Of a stretch of 10,244 bases of DNA, positions 1 through 7,430 are shown one piece after another. This stretch comes from Desulfobacterales bacterium (GTDB taxonomy: Bacteria > Desulfobacterota > Desulfobacteria > Desulfobacterales > Desulfosalsimonadaceae). Each line of letters begins with the position of its first letter. Within the stretch, counting starts at the first letter, position 1. Both the position numbers and the translations under genes were made by a program. The notes beneath the pieces were generated by a model. The model saw only the letters and a program-made list of their open reading frames with translations. It was not told where the DNA came from and did not search any database. The stretch covers positions 1-10,244 of the forward strand of contig JAGXLE010000025.1 in the NCBI GenBank assembly GCA_018334855.1. Reading direction: 5' to 3'.

Positions 1-404
1 ACCTGGCCGGCCTGGTCCCGGGGTTTTTCTCGCCCACGGCGAACCTTAACACCACCCTGTCATGTGCCATTCCGGTATTTTTCTTTACCCATTATGTCGG
101 CATAAAAATGCACGGGGTCCATTACATCAAACACTTTATGGGTCCGGTCTGGTGGCTGATTCCCATCATGGTGCCCATTGAAATTATCGGCCATCTGGCC
201 CGGGTGCTGTCGCTTTCCTTCCGGCTTTTCGGCAATATCATGGGAAAGGAACTCGTCCTGGGCATTTTGTTCATGCTGGCGGGCGCATTTCTGGCGCCGC
301 TGCCGATCATGGCCCTGGGCATATTCGTTGCGTTTGTCCAGGCCTTTATCTTCTACCTGCTCTCGGTGATGTACTTTACCCTGGCAATGGAAGAAGCCCA
401 TTAA
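1..404 (+). CDS. atpB: ATP synthase F0 subunit a (AtpB), 3' part, cut by left window edge
   Basis: Subunit a is the membrane stator half-channel of F1Fo ATP synthase; it passes ions to the rotating c-ring. The gene is open from the left edge (codons in phase from base 3), so the N-terminus is missing and 133 residues are visible. They include the LVPGFFSP and N-T-T-L-S-C segment typical of the family, three hydrophobic stretches, and the S-L-S-F-R-L-F-G-N motif whose Arg (visible residue 74, bases 222-224) matches the essential stator arginine (Arg210 in E. coli). F-V-Q-A-F-I-F near the C-terminus matches the conserved glutamine helix. The first in-frame Met (base 108) lies inside the conserved region and is not the start. 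atpE follows after 92 bp, so the two are probably co-transcribed. Confidence 0.96.
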   Translation, partial: LAGLVPGFFSPTANLNTTLSCAIPVFFFTHYVGIKMHGVHYIKHFMGPVWWLIPIMVPIEIIGHLARVLSLSFRLFGNIMGKELVLGILFMLAGAFLAPLPIMALGIFVAFVQAFIFYLLSVMYFTLAMEEAH

Positions 405-418
405 AAATTAAATGCGGA

Positions 419-436
419 TAATACCACATGGTGTTA
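419..436 (+). other. Small intercistronic hairpin between atpB and atpE
   Basis: Seven bases each side (TAATACC / GGTGTTA, one G-U wobble) enclose a four-base loop, ACAT. It lies 61 nt before atpE in the 92-bp gap. No T-run follows, so it is unlikely to be a terminator. It could stabilise the downstream message or separate translation of the two genes, which would suit the high c-subunit demand. That role is inference; the stem is short and may be chance. Confidence 0.3.
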
Positions 437-496
437 TATACACGGTTTTTGGAAGAAGCCGGTAACGTAAACTCATTATTCAAGGGAGGTTTTTAA

Positions 497-778
497 ATGG
501 AAGCTCAAGCACTACAATTCTTTATCGCCTGCGTGACAGCAGCCGGTTTCGGCATCGCGATTGCGGCCTTCGGCTGCGGCATAGCCCAGGGAATCGGTCT
601 GAGATCTGCGGTGGAAGGGATCGCACGCAATCCCGAATCCTCCGGCAAAGTCACAGTGACCCTTTTGATCGGCCTGGCGCTTATCGAGTCGCTGTGTATT
701 TATGCACTGGTTGTATCGCTGATTCTTATCTATGCGACACCCATGGCAGGCACGGTCACCAAGCTGCTCGGTGTATAA
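497..778 (+). CDS. atpE: ATP synthase F0 subunit c (AtpE), proteolipid rotor subunit
   Basis: The c subunit forms the membrane rotor ring that carries ions past subunit a and drives rotation of F1. The 93-residue product is a two-helix hairpin: helix 1 about residues 8-34, a polar loop with the R-N-P signature (44-46), and helix 2 about 53-80 with the ion-binding carboxylate Glu64. Around it, Gln31, Ser65 and Tyr69 match three ligand positions of sodium-type c-rings, but Leu66 replaces the usual Thr and Leu62 the usual Val, so coupling ion is not decided. Helix 1 has a glycine ladder with one Ala (G26, G28, A30, G32, G34). The start is fixed by a strong AGGGAGG Shine-Dalgarno at 483-489. No F1 genes follow: a terminator begins 40 bp downstream. 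Confidence 0.98.
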   Translation: MEAQALQFFIACVTAAGFGIAIAAFGCGIAQGIGLRSAVEGIARNPESSGKVTVTLLIGLALIESLCIYALVVSLILIYATPMAGTVTKLLGV

Positions 779-817
779 TCCTCGCTTAAACGAAGACCGC
801 AGCGACTTTAAAAAAAC

Positions 818-858
818 AAAAAGCCTTCTGTCCGGCGTTTCCGGACAGAAGGCTTTTT
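818..858. terminator. Bidirectional intrinsic terminator between atpE and uvrA
   Basis: A perfect 18-bp inverted repeat (818-835 pairing with 841-858) has a five-base loop. Because the stem is GC-rich inside with A/T tracts outside, it works in both directions. On the minus strand the stem is followed by a long T-rich tract (TTTTTGTTTTTTT), giving strong termination of uvrA; on the plus strand it ends in five Ts, enough for atpE. It is the only structure between the two convergent genes. Confidence 0.93.
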
Positions 859-891
859 CATTTCCGGGGCTCCATTTTATCGTTTTTATCG

Positions 892-3762
892 TTAACCCGG
901 TTTGGTCATTTGCCGCCCCGCAGCCGGATCAATCGCGAGCACATCGCGCAAAAACCCTCCGGTATACGAGTCGGGACTTGCAGCCACCTCCTCCGGACTG
1001 CCCGTGGCAACCACCTGCCCGCCCTCATCACCGCCTTCGGGCCCCAGGTCGATCACGTGATCGGCATACCTGATAACATCCAGGTTGTGCTCGATCACAA
1101 CCACGGTATTTCCCGCTTCCACAAGCCGGTTTAATACTGAGAGAAGCTGCTTGATGTCCTCCATGTGAAGGCCGGTAGTAGGTTCATCCAGGATATAGAG
1201 AGTGCGCCCGGTATCGCGCTTTGCCAGTTCGCGCGAGAGTTTGACCCGCTGGGCCTCTCCGCCGGAAAGCGTGGTTGCCGGCTGGCCCAGACGGATATAG
1301 CCCAGGCCGACATCTGCCAGTGTCTGTAATTTTGCCCGGATGCTGCCGATGTTGCGGAAAAACCGCATCGCCTGGTTTACCGTCATATCGAGCACTTCGG
1401 AGATATTCTTTCCCTTGTACTTGACTTCAAGGGTTTCGCGGTTGTAGCGTTTGCCGTTGCATACGTCGCAGGTCACGAAAATATCGGGCAGAAAGTGCAT
1501 TTCAATCTTGATAATCCCGTCGCCGCTGCAGGCCTCGCACCTGCCGCCCCGGATGTTAAAGGAAAAGCGCCCTGCCTTATACCCCCGCATCCTGGCTTCG
1601 GGCGTTTTGGCAAACAGCTCCCTGATAAAGGAAAACACGCCGGTGTATGTGCCGGGATTTGACCGTGGAGTGCGCCCGATGGGCGACTGATTAATATTTA
1701 TTACCTTGTCGACATACCCGTAGCCTTCCACGGCCGCGTGCTTCCCCGGGGGTATGCCGGAACGGTAAAGTCTGCGGGCAAGCACCCGGTAGAGGGTCTC
1801 GATCACCAGGGTGGATTTGCCCGAACCAGATACCCCGGTTACACAAATAAACGAGCCGAGCGGAAAGGAAACGTCAATGTTTTTCAGGTTATTTTCGCAG
1901 GCCCCGCGGATAACAAAATTCTCCTCCCCTGCCGGACGACGATTCTTCGGGGTTTCAATTCTTTTTTTGCCTGAAAGGTACCGGCCGGTAAGCGAGTCTT
2001 CAGATTGTTCCAATTGTTCAGGGGTGCCGGAAAATACCAGGTAGCCGCCCTTGACCCCGGCTTCCGGCCCCATGTCCACCACGTGGTCGGCCGAGCGGAT
2101 GGTGTTTTCATCATGTTCTACCACCAGGACGGTATTGCCCAGATCCCGCATCTGAAAAAGCGTTTCCAGCAGCCGACGGTTATCGCGCTGATGAAGGCCT
2201 ATGCTGGGTTCATCAAGCACGTAGAGAACGCCGGTGAGCTTGGAGCCGATCTGTGTGGCAAGTCGAATGCGCTGGCTTTCTCCGCCTGAAAGGGTGTCAG
2301 CAGGGCGGTCCAGGGTCAGGTAGGAGAGGCCGACATTTTTCAAAAAACCGAGCCGTTCCGTTATTTCCCTGACAATCCTGTCGGCGACCACCCCTTTTGT
2401 GCCTTCCAGGCAGAGCAAGCTGAAAAAGTCAAATGCATCTTTTACGGAAAAGGCGACAATTTCAGGAAGAGACATTTGATTGACGCGCACGGTCCTGCTC
2501 ACTGAATTTAACCGGGAGCCTTTGCATTCGGGACACGGAGCAAAATTCATGTACTGCTTGATGTCTTCACGTGCGGCAGTGGAATCGGTTTCCATGTAAC
2601 GGCGCTGCAGATTGGGAATTACGCCTTCAAAGGGCCGGGTAAAATCAACCCTTCGGTTTCCCCGTGTCATGTAAAACGGGATTTCCTCGTCGCCTGAACC
2701 GTAGAGCAGCACCTGTCTGAATTTTTCCGGCAGATCCTTGTATGGAGTATAAATGTCAACCCCGTAATGGTTTGTCAATGCATCAAGAAATTCGGCAAAA
2801 TGCACGGAATTTCTATTCGCCCACGGGCGCACGGCTCCTTCGCGCAGCGATAAATCAGGGTCAGCAATGATAAGATCCGGGTCAAATTCCATTGTGGTAC
2901 CCAGACCGTCGCATTTCGGACATGCACCCTGCGGGGAGTTAAATGAAAAGCTTGCAGGGGTCAGTTCCGGATAACTGATGCCGCAATGCATGCAGGCCGC
3001 TTTTTCGGAAAACAAAAGCGGCTCCCCTTCACTGTCGTCTGCCGGTTGCACCACCGCAAACCCCTCGGAATGAGACAGGGCCAGTTCCAGGGAATCGGCC
3101 AGCCGGTTGCGCATTTTCTGCTTGACCACCAGGCGGTCGACCACCACCTCTATGGTATGTTTTTTGGTTTTTGCAAGCTTTCCCACGCTGTCAAGCTCCC
3201 GGATCCCGCCGTCTATCCTGACCCGGGCAAAGCCCTCCTTTCTCAGCCAGGAAAGCAGCTGCTCATGGGTTCCTTTCTGCCCGCTGACCAAGGGAGCAAG
3301 GATTATGATCCGTTTGCCTTCCGGCATGGACATAACCCGGTCCACGATCTGGTCGATGGTCTGGGAGGTAATCGGCCTTCCGCACCTGTGGCAATGCGGG
3401 GTGCCCACCCGGGCAAAAAGCAGCCTGAGATAATCGTAAACTTCCGTGACCGTGCCCACGGTGGAACGCGGATTGTGTCCGCCGCTGTTTTGTTCAATGG
3501 CAATTGCCGGCGACAGTCCCAGGATCTGATCCACGTCCGGTTTTTCCATTCGTTCGAGAAACTGGCGGGCGTATGTGGACAAAGATTCCACGTACCTGCG
3601 CTGGCCTTCGGCATAAAGGGTGTCAAAAGCCAAAGTGGACTTGCCGGATCCTGAAAGCCCTGTGATAACAACCATCCGGTTGCGCGGCAACTCAACATCA
3701 ATGTTTTTCAGGTTGTGCTGCCTGGCACCGCGGATGATGATTTTATCGGTTTTTTTGCTCAT
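892..3762 (-). CDS. uvrA: Excinuclease ABC subunit A (UvrA)
   Basis: UvrA is the damage-recognition ATPase of bacterial nucleotide excision repair; as a dimer it loads UvrB on lesions. The product is 956 residues, usual for the family, with two ABC modules. Module I has Walker [10 protein letters not shown] (35-43), signature LSGGESQ (491-497) and a Walker B ending LDEPS (516-520). Module II has Walker [10 protein letters not shown] (643-651), signature LSGGEAQ (832-838) and LDEPT (858-862). Zinc-type cysteine pairs are at 257/260 with 281/284 and 742/745 with 765/768; a further pair is at 124/127. I chose the ATG at 3762 because homologous sequence begins there; a longer reading from 3828 would overlap pdxA by 41 bases with no family-like sequence. 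No clear Shine-Dalgarno precedes it, which fits translation from the pdxA message 25 bp upstream. Confidence 0.98.
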   Translation of the reverse strand: MSKKTDKIIIRGARQHNLKNIDVELPRNRMVVITGLSGSGKSTLAFDTLYAEGQRRYVESLSTYARQFLERMEKPDVDQILGLSPAIAIEQNSGGHNPRSTVGTVTEVYDYLRLLFARVGTPHCHRCGRPITSQTIDQIVDRVMSMPEGKRIIILAPLVSGQKGTHEQLLSWLRKEGFARVRIDGGIRELDSVGKLAKTKKHTIEVVVDRLVVKQKMRNRLADSLELALSHSEGFAVVQPADDSEGEPLLFSEKAACMHCGISYPELTPASFSFNSPQGACPKCDGLGTTMEFDPDLIIADPDLSLREGAVRPWANRNSVHFAEFLDALTNHYGVDIYTPYKDLPEKFRQVLLYGSGDEEIPFYMTRGNRRVDFTRPFEGVIPNLQRRYMETDSTAAREDIKQYMNFAPCPECKGSRLNSVSRTVRVNQMSLPEIVAFSVKDAFDFFSLLCLEGTKGVVADRIVREITERLGFLKNVGLSYLTLDRPADTLSGGESQRIRLATQIGSKLTGVLYVLDEPSIGLHQRDNRRLLETLFQMRDLGNTVLVVEHDENTIRSADHVVDMGPEAGVKGGYLVFSGTPEQLEQSEDSLTGRYLSGKKRIETPKNRRPAGEENFVIRGACENNLKNIDVSFPLGSFICVTGVSGSGKSTLVIETLYRVLARRLYRSGIPPGKHAAVEGYGYVDKVININQSPIGRTPRSNPGTYTGVFSFIRELFAKTPEARMRGYKAGRFSFNIRGGRCEACSGDGIIKIEMHFLPDIFVTCDVCNGKRYNRETLEVKYKGKNISEVLDMTVNQAMRFFRNIGSIRAKLQTLADVGLGYIRLGQPATTLSGGEAQRVKLSRELAKRDTGRTLYILDEPTTGLHMEDIKQLLSVLNRLVEAGNTVVVIEHNLDVIRYADHVIDLGPEGGDEGGQVVATGSPEEVAASPDSYTGGFLRDVLAIDPAAGRQMTKPG

Positions 3763-3787
3763 CTCGGAATAATTAAGCGATTTCAGA

Positions 3788-4795
3788 CTATAGTCCGGCC
3801 CGGCCTGCGTGCTCGGCGGCCATTTCAACGGCGGCGATCAGGCTTTGCGGGTCTGCCGACCCTTTGCCGGCAATATCGTAGGCGGTGCCGTGATCAACTG
3901 AAGTCCGGATAATGGGCAGTCCAAGGGTGGTATTTACTCCGTCTCTGAAATGGATCATTTTAAAAGGAATCAGTCCCTGATCGTGATACATGCAGACCAC
4001 AGCGTCATATTTGCCGGCTGCGGCATGATAGAATACAGTATCCGGCGGATGAGGCCCGGAGGCACTGATTCCTTCGGATAGCGCCCGATCAATTGCAGGT
4101 CGGATCAGACGGGTTTCCTCATCGCCAAACATCTCCTCTTCTCCGGCATGAGGATTTAACCCGGCAACTGCAATTTCCGGCGCGCCGATGCCGAAACGGG
4201 CCTTTAAAGCCCGGTCTGTCAACCGGATCATTTCCGTAATCCGGCCGGGATCGATGGCATCGGCGACAGTCCGAAGGGCCACGTGGATCGTGACCAGCAC
4301 GACCCTGAGGCGTTTTCCTGCCATCATCATGGCATAGGTCGTAGCGCCGGTGCGCCGGGCCAGAAGTTCAGTATGTCCGGAATACTCACCGCCGGCCATT
4401 TTCATGGCCGCCTTGTTTATGGGGCATGTGGTCAGCGCTGAAATCTCTCCGCTCATTGCCATATCAATGGCCCGCTCAATATAGGACATCATGGCCCGTC
4501 CGGTTTCGCTGCCTGGCCGGCCCCAGTTGTGAACCTTTACGTCCAGGGAGGAAAGATTTATCACCGGGATTGTCGCCGGATCAAATTCTCCGGGATCGGC
4601 CCGCTCAACTGCCGCCCATTTCAGATTAGCGCCAGTGACTGCCGCAGCCTTTTCCAGCACGCCTGTATCGCCGATGACTAAGGGCTTGGCAGATTCGAAA
4701 ACCTCTGCACGCGAAAGAGCCATGCAGATAATCTCCGGGCCCACACCTGCGGGATCGCCCATTGTTATGCCGATTATCGGCCGTCTTCCGCTCAA
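3788..4795 (-). CDS. pdxA: 4-hydroxythreonine-4-phosphate dehydrogenase (PdxA), TTG start
   Basis: PdxA oxidises 4-phosphohydroxy-L-threonine with NAD to the unstable ketone used by PdxJ in DXP-dependent pyridoxal phosphate synthesis. The 335-residue product has the full set of family motifs: [13 protein letters not shown] (9-21), T-C-P-I-N-K (123-128), G-H-T-E (140-143), N-P-H-A-G-E (214-219) and Y-H-D-Q-G (270-274). His171, His216 and His271 match the metal-binding histidines. The start is a TTG with an AAGG Shine-Dalgarno seven bases upstream. No in-frame ATG lies between it and an upstream stop, and the first internal ATG would cut into the conserved N-terminus. It heads a likely pdxA-uvrA operon, with uvrA 25 bp downstream. 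An out-of-frame six-codon ORF overlaps the start. Confidence 0.96.
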   Translation of the reverse strand: MSGRRPIIGITMGDPAGVGPEIICMALSRAEVFESAKPLVIGDTGVLEKAAAVTGANLKWAAVERADPGEFDPATIPVINLSSLDVKVHNWGRPGSETGRAMMSYIERAIDMAMSGEISALTTCPINKAAMKMAGGEYSGHTELLARRTGATTYAMMMAGKRLRVVLVTIHVALRTVADAIDPGRITEMIRLTDRALKARFGIGAPEIAVAGLNPHAGEEEMFGDEETRLIRPAIDRALSEGISASGPHPPDTVFYHAAAGKYDAVVCMYHDQGLIPFKMIHFRDGVNTTLGLPIIRTSVDHGTAYDIAGKGSADPQSLIAAVEMAAEHAGRAGL

Positions 4796-4812
4796 ATAAA
4801 TACCTTTTTCAT
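4792..4812 (-). other. Six-codon mini-ORF overlapping the pdxA TTG start
   Basis: An ATG at 4812 opens a reading frame for M-K-K-V-F-I whose TGA stop overlaps the TTG start of pdxA (shared TTGA). A CAGG lies five bases upstream of the ATG as a weak Shine-Dalgarno. It could couple translation into pdxA, or be chance. The sequence also resembles a normal protein start out of phase with pdxA, so a one-base sequence error cannot be excluded, although the TTG-started product already has the normal family N-terminus. Confidence 0.2.
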
Positions 4813-5030
4813 GTTGACCTGAATTTAATCAAATCTACGAAAGTGATCTCTCCTCACCCTCCGGGAAAAACAAGATAAAATATATTTATAACAAAATTAT
4901 CCGCCTGTAACAACTCCTCAATCGGATATAATTGATGGATTCGTAAAAAGCTGTTTATCCCGCCAGGGCGGTATTTTTGAAGAAAGGAAATCCGAAAGCA
5001 CCTTTGCTGATCGGCGTGCGGAAAAGGCCA
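4796..5030. other. Intergenic region upstream of pdxA
   Basis: This gap lies between the start of pdxA and the terminator of the radical SAM gene. Besides the promoter candidate and the mini-ORF it holds a small GC hairpin, CCGCCAGGGCGG (4960-4971), followed on the plus strand by TATTTTT; no plus-strand gene feeds it. I see no coding sequence in the remainder. Confidence 0.5.
4885..4913 (-). promoter_or_regulatory. Candidate sigma70 promoter for pdxA-uvrA
   Basis: On the minus strand TTGTTA (4908-4913, 4/6 to TTGACA) and TATAAA (4885-4890, 5/6 to TATAAT) are separated by exactly 17 bp in an AT-rich stretch. The predicted start would be near 4878, giving a leader of about 80 nt before the pdxA TTG. 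It is the best promoter-like pair in the gap upstream of pdxA; it rests on consensus match only. Confidence 0.5.
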
Positions 5031-5066
5031 TATAAAAAGCCCTCCCCAAAAGGAGGGCTTTTTATA
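5031..5066 (-). terminator. Intrinsic terminator of the radical SAM gene
   Basis: A perfect 15-bp inverted repeat (5031-5045 with 5052-5066) surrounds a six-base loop. The inner seven pairs are GC-rich (GCCCTCC/GGAGGGC), and on the minus strand the stem runs into CTTTTTATA. It lies 33 bp past the radical SAM stop codon and insulates that gene from pdxA. Its symmetry also allows function on the plus strand, but no plus-strand gene is nearby. Confidence 0.92.
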
Positions 5067-5098
5067 AAATACAGGGAATCGGCAAATTCCAGGGGGTA

Positions 5099-6607
5099 TC
5101 AGGCCTGCTTCGGTTTCTTTGCCGGATCAACAGACTCCTGAAGTTCTTCCTGACTGGTCTGATTTTCCTCGAATTCACGGCGCCGTCGCTCAATATTCTC
5201 AGGTGGCAGGCCGCAGTGATACATCCACCTGGCAGCCCAGTTCTTATAGCCTTCATTCTCCCATGCCCTGTTCATGACCTCCCGGACCCCGCGGGCATAC
5301 TCATTCATCTCGGGGGCAAGCTCCGTAAACATGGTTTCGGCTCCTTCATGGGTCGGCTCGGCGCCATGTTTCTTTATAATACGCCACATTCTCTGCGGAT
5401 GATCGATCATGGGACAGGGTCTCAGGGTGTTGTAGCAGAAAGGCTGTTCTGCACGTATTCCCTGGAAAAACGGAGAATTCAGCGCCTCCACGAGTGATTT
5501 GTCGTGGATATTATCAGTTGCAAAATGGCAGAAGATGCAGGGCTCCACATCCCCGCGGTGGTTTATGTGGAAATAAAGCCTGCCGCCAGCAATACAGCCG
5601 CCTGATAATACACCGTCATTCCAGAAGTCCACCAGAAGCAGGGGTTTTTCTTCCCGCACATAGCTCTGGAAGCGCCTCATCTGGTCCCGCTGTTCCGGGG
5701 TTGGCATCAAATCCATTTCCGGTTCGTTTCCCACCGGCATAAACAGGAAATACCATCCGTACAGCGCGCCTTTTTCAATCAGAAAATCCACCCATTCATC
5801 AGAGCAGATCGCGTCCATGTTTTTGCTGGTCACCAGCGAGGAGAACCCGAATGCGCACCCTGCCTCGTAAAGCCGGTCCATGGCGGCCACGCAGTTGTCA
5901 AACGAACCCTTGCCGCGTACCGCATCCGTATATTCCCGTGGACCGTTGATGCTGATCTGGGGAGCGATATTGCCCAGTTCAACCATACGCTCCGCGGTTT
6001 TTTCATCAATTAGCGAGGCATTGGTATAAATCTGGTAAAATGATTTGGGGTGCTTTTCCAGAACCTCGAAGAGATGTGGGTAGACAAAGGGCTCTCCGCC
6101 CAGGATGGTGATAAAATTAATCCCCATTTCCTCGGCTTCTGTCAGGACCCGGTCAAAGACCTCGGGGTCCATGTCATCCTTGCGCTCATAGCTTCCCGCA
6201 TAACAGCCCTCGCATCGGTAATTGCAGCGCATGGTGGGAGAGATCAGCATAACCGGCGGCGGCTGAATGCCAAACTTCTGCTCGGCCCGCCCTGGCGCAT
6301 CCGGATCGCGGAAAAACATACCGGCAACCATCCGGGCCACATATCTTTCCCGTACTCTGGGGTGTGTATTTTGTACAACCCGGTGAAGAAACTGGCGTCC
6401 GGGGCCGTCTTCCCGCATCCAGTGGTGAAACCACTCGCGAACCATTTCCTGTTTTTCGCCGCTGGCGATATGGTCCACAGCCTTTAGCACATATTTGGCA
6501 TTTTTATCCGTATCTTTGCCCAAATATTTCAAGGCCTGCCCTAGAACTTTTTCGGCCATGGTTCTTTTGGGCATCAAGTCACGGAATCCTTTGAAACTTA
6601 CAGCCAT
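5099..6607 (-). CDS. Radical SAM protein with SPASM-like C-terminal region, function unknown
   Basis: The 502-residue product is a radical SAM enzyme: Cys128, Cys132 and Cys135 form the CxxxCxxC motif that binds the catalytic 4Fe-4S cluster, and G-G-E-P (170-173) is the usual SAM-contact motif. An N-terminal region of about 115 residues, rich in helix-forming and charged residues, precedes the barrel. Past it, Cys338 (G-G-C-I-A-G-G), Cys357 and Cys360 (E-P-C-I-F-C), Cys391 and Cys398 suggest an auxiliary cluster as in SPASM/twitch proteins that modify peptides or proteins. A final segment of about 100 residues is polar. No precursor peptide, maturase partner or pathway gene is adjacent, so the substrate is unknown. 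The start is secure: AGGAGG at 6613-6618 lies five bases before the ATG. It looks monocistronic, with its own promoter and terminator. Confidence 0.9.
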   Translation of the reverse strand: MAVSFKGFRDLMPKRTMAEKVLGQALKYLGKDTDKNAKYVLKAVDHIASGEKQEMVREWFHHWMREDGPGRQFLHRVVQNTHPRVRERYVARMVAGMFFRDPDAPGRAEQKFGIQPPPVMLISPTMRCNYRCEGCYAGSYERKDDMDPEVFDRVLTEAEEMGINFITILGGEPFVYPHLFEVLEKHPKSFYQIYTNASLIDEKTAERMVELGNIAPQISINGPREYTDAVRGKGSFDNCVAAMDRLYEAGCAFGFSSLVTSKNMDAICSDEWVDFLIEKGALYGWYFLFMPVGNEPEMDLMPTPEQRDQMRRFQSYVREEKPLLLVDFWNDGVLSGGCIAGGRLYFHINHRGDVEPCIFCHFATDNIHDKSLVEALNSPFFQGIRAEQPFCYNTLRPCPMIDHPQRMWRIIKKHGAEPTHEGAETMFTELAPEMNEYARGVREVMNRAWENEGYKNWAARWMYHCGLPPENIERRRREFEENQTSQEELQESVDPAKKPKQA

Positions 6608-6648
6608 TGTGCCCTCCTCTCCACCTTTGAATGCGTGTATATCCAGTT

Positions 6649-6699
6649 TATATTGTTATGACAGGAATCCTGAAAAACCTTTCCTGTCGTTGCTGTATA
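6649..6699 (-). repeat. Inverted repeat in the leader of the radical SAM gene
   Basis: GACAGGAA (6660-6667) and TTCCTGTC (6681-6688) form a perfect 8-bp inverted repeat with a 13-base loop. Pairing can extend outward to 6649 and 6699 with two mismatches if G-U pairs are counted on the plus strand. In the minus-strand transcript those wobbles become C-A mismatches, leaving the 8-bp core plus a 4-bp outer stem. TTTCCTGT recurs at 6747-6754. It sits about 50 nt upstream of the start codon and could be an operator or leader hairpin; which one cannot be told from sequence. Confidence 0.4.
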
Positions 6700-6800
6700 T
6701 ACCTTAAGGCAGCATCAGTTACCGGCACTCAGATAACCTGTTTTCCTTTCCTGTTAAAATTTGTAATTATTGCAGCACACGATTTATCATTATTAACCAT

Positions 6801-6828
6801 ATAATATACATCTGCGACAGATTGTCAA
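6801..6828 (-). promoter_or_regulatory. Sigma70 promoter for the radical SAM gene
   Basis: On the minus strand a perfect TTGACA (6823-6828) is followed after 16 bp by TATTAT (6801-6806, 5/6). Transcription would start near 6794, giving an unusually long leader of nearly 190 nt that contains the inverted repeat at 6649-6699. Confidence comes from the full -35 match and near-optimal spacing. Confidence 0.6.
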
Positions 6829-6845
6829 ATTATTACAACATATTC

Positions 6846-6872
6846 AGCCCCGGCCGATCAGCATCCGGGGCT
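6846..6872. repeat. GC-rich hairpin in the divergent intergenic region
   Basis: AGCCCCGG (6846-6853) and CCGGGGCT (6865-6872) form a perfect 8-bp stem with an 11-base loop. No T-run follows in either direction, so it is not a standard terminator. It lies just upstream of the radical SAM promoter in a gap of about 430 bp (6608-7041) that otherwise holds that promoter and the leader repeat. ACTTGCA occurs twice nearer the small membrane gene (6954-6960 and 6993-6999). I see no other gene in this gap. Confidence 0.45.
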
Positions 6873-7041
6873 TTGAACCTGCCGGAAAAACCGTGAAACC
6901 AATAAAGTCATTTCCCCATAAAACAAGGACTTCACAGGCTCTGTTTACCCAATACTTGCAAATCATTTATTTTCAGGATAAAAAAAGAAAACACTTGCAT
7001 TTCCACCAGACAGATTACGGGCTTAAACGGTAAGGTTTATC

Positions 7042-7263
7042 ATGAACTCAGAGACAGCAACAAAAATACGCAGTTACGCAAGGATTTTGAAATTCTATAC
7101 AGTCAAGCTGCCTTTTGTATACCTCATGATCCCGGTCGGCTTTATTTTCGAATACCTGGTGACATTGCCATATATCGTGTTGGTCTCCATTGATGAGCGC
7201 AGACAGACCCGAAACCAAAGCATTGAAACTGCTTCGGGGCGGAAAGATCCGGATAAAAAATAA
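7042..7263 (+). CDS. Small hypothetical membrane protein (73 residues)
   Basis: I do not recognise this protein. A TAAGG Shine-Dalgarno lies six bases before the ATG. Residues 1-18 are polar and basic, about 19-50 are strongly hydrophobic (one long or two short membrane segments broken by Pro31 and Pro43), and 51-73 form a very charged tail rich in Arg, Lys, Asp and Glu. That layout is typical of small inner-membrane proteins with both ends exposed. It is the only plus-strand gene in this part, divergent from the radical SAM gene and convergent with the PilZ gene; element A starts 23 bp past its stop. No clear promoter is seen; TTGCAA at 6956-6961 is a weak -35 candidate. Confidence 0.6.
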   Translation: MNSETATKIRSYARILKFYTVKLPFVYLMIPVGFIFEYLVTLPYIVLVSIDERRQTRNQSIETASGRKDPDKK

Positions 7264-7286
7264 TCCGCATCCCGATATTGTTACCC

Positions 7287-7430
7287 AGTGCCCATCCAGA
7301 AAGCGGATAATTTGTTCAAGTTCAAGGAGGGCGAAAATTTTAACCGCAGGAATACTTGCCGTATTTTGAGGATTAAAATTTAAGCCTGACGCAGAAATTG
7401 GGCAAATTAGCCCATTTCCGGATGGGCACT
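7287..7430. repeat. Palindromic element A
   Basis: The two ends are imperfect inverted copies: 28 bases at 7287-7314 match the complement of 7403-7430 at 23/28, beginning with an identical AGTGCCCATCC. Similarity continues inward in decayed form to an A/T block (AAATTTTAACC near 7337 against GGATTAAAATTT at 7370-7381), so nearly the whole element can fold on itself around a central spacer of roughly 24 bases. The right end also contains the small hairpin GCCCAT/ATGGGC (7410-7427) and part of the PilZ stop codon. It shares a 46-bp segment with element B. No ORF lies inside it. Confidence 0.75.
7365..7410 (+). repeat. 46-bp dispersed repeat, copy 1 (in element A)
   Basis: This segment, beginning TTTGAGGATTAAAATT and ending GCAAATTAG, is repeated at 8392-8437 on the opposite strand. 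The copies have the same length and differ at three of 46 positions. It includes the 9-mer CTGACGCAG, which occurs in reverse orientation twice in element B (8300-8308 and 8408-8416). Confidence 0.9.

Noticed and set aside
60..401. 113-residue minus-strand ORF
   Set aside because: Antisense to atpB and of biased His/Gln/Arg composition.
497..778. Calling the ATP synthase sodium-specific
   Set aside because: Only part of the sodium ligand set is present (Thr and Val positions are Leu), so specificity is not supported.
2986..3654. 222-residue plus-strand ORF
   Set aside because: It lies wholly antisense to the conserved uvrA frame, has low-complexity His/Arg/Pro-rich composition and no family-like motif; it is a shadow of uvrA codon use.
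3763..3828. N-terminal extension of uvrA by 22 codons
   Set aside because: It would overlap pdxA by 41 bases and its residues do not resemble the UvrA N-terminus, which begins normally at the ATG at 3762.
4960..4977. Plus-strand terminator CCGCCAGGGCGG followed by TATTTTT
   Set aside because: The stem is only four to five pairs with a tiny loop, and no plus-strand gene lies upstream to be terminated.
6050..6487. 145-residue plus-strand ORF
   Set aside because: Antisense to the radical SAM catalytic core, which has intact motifs; no convincing start context.
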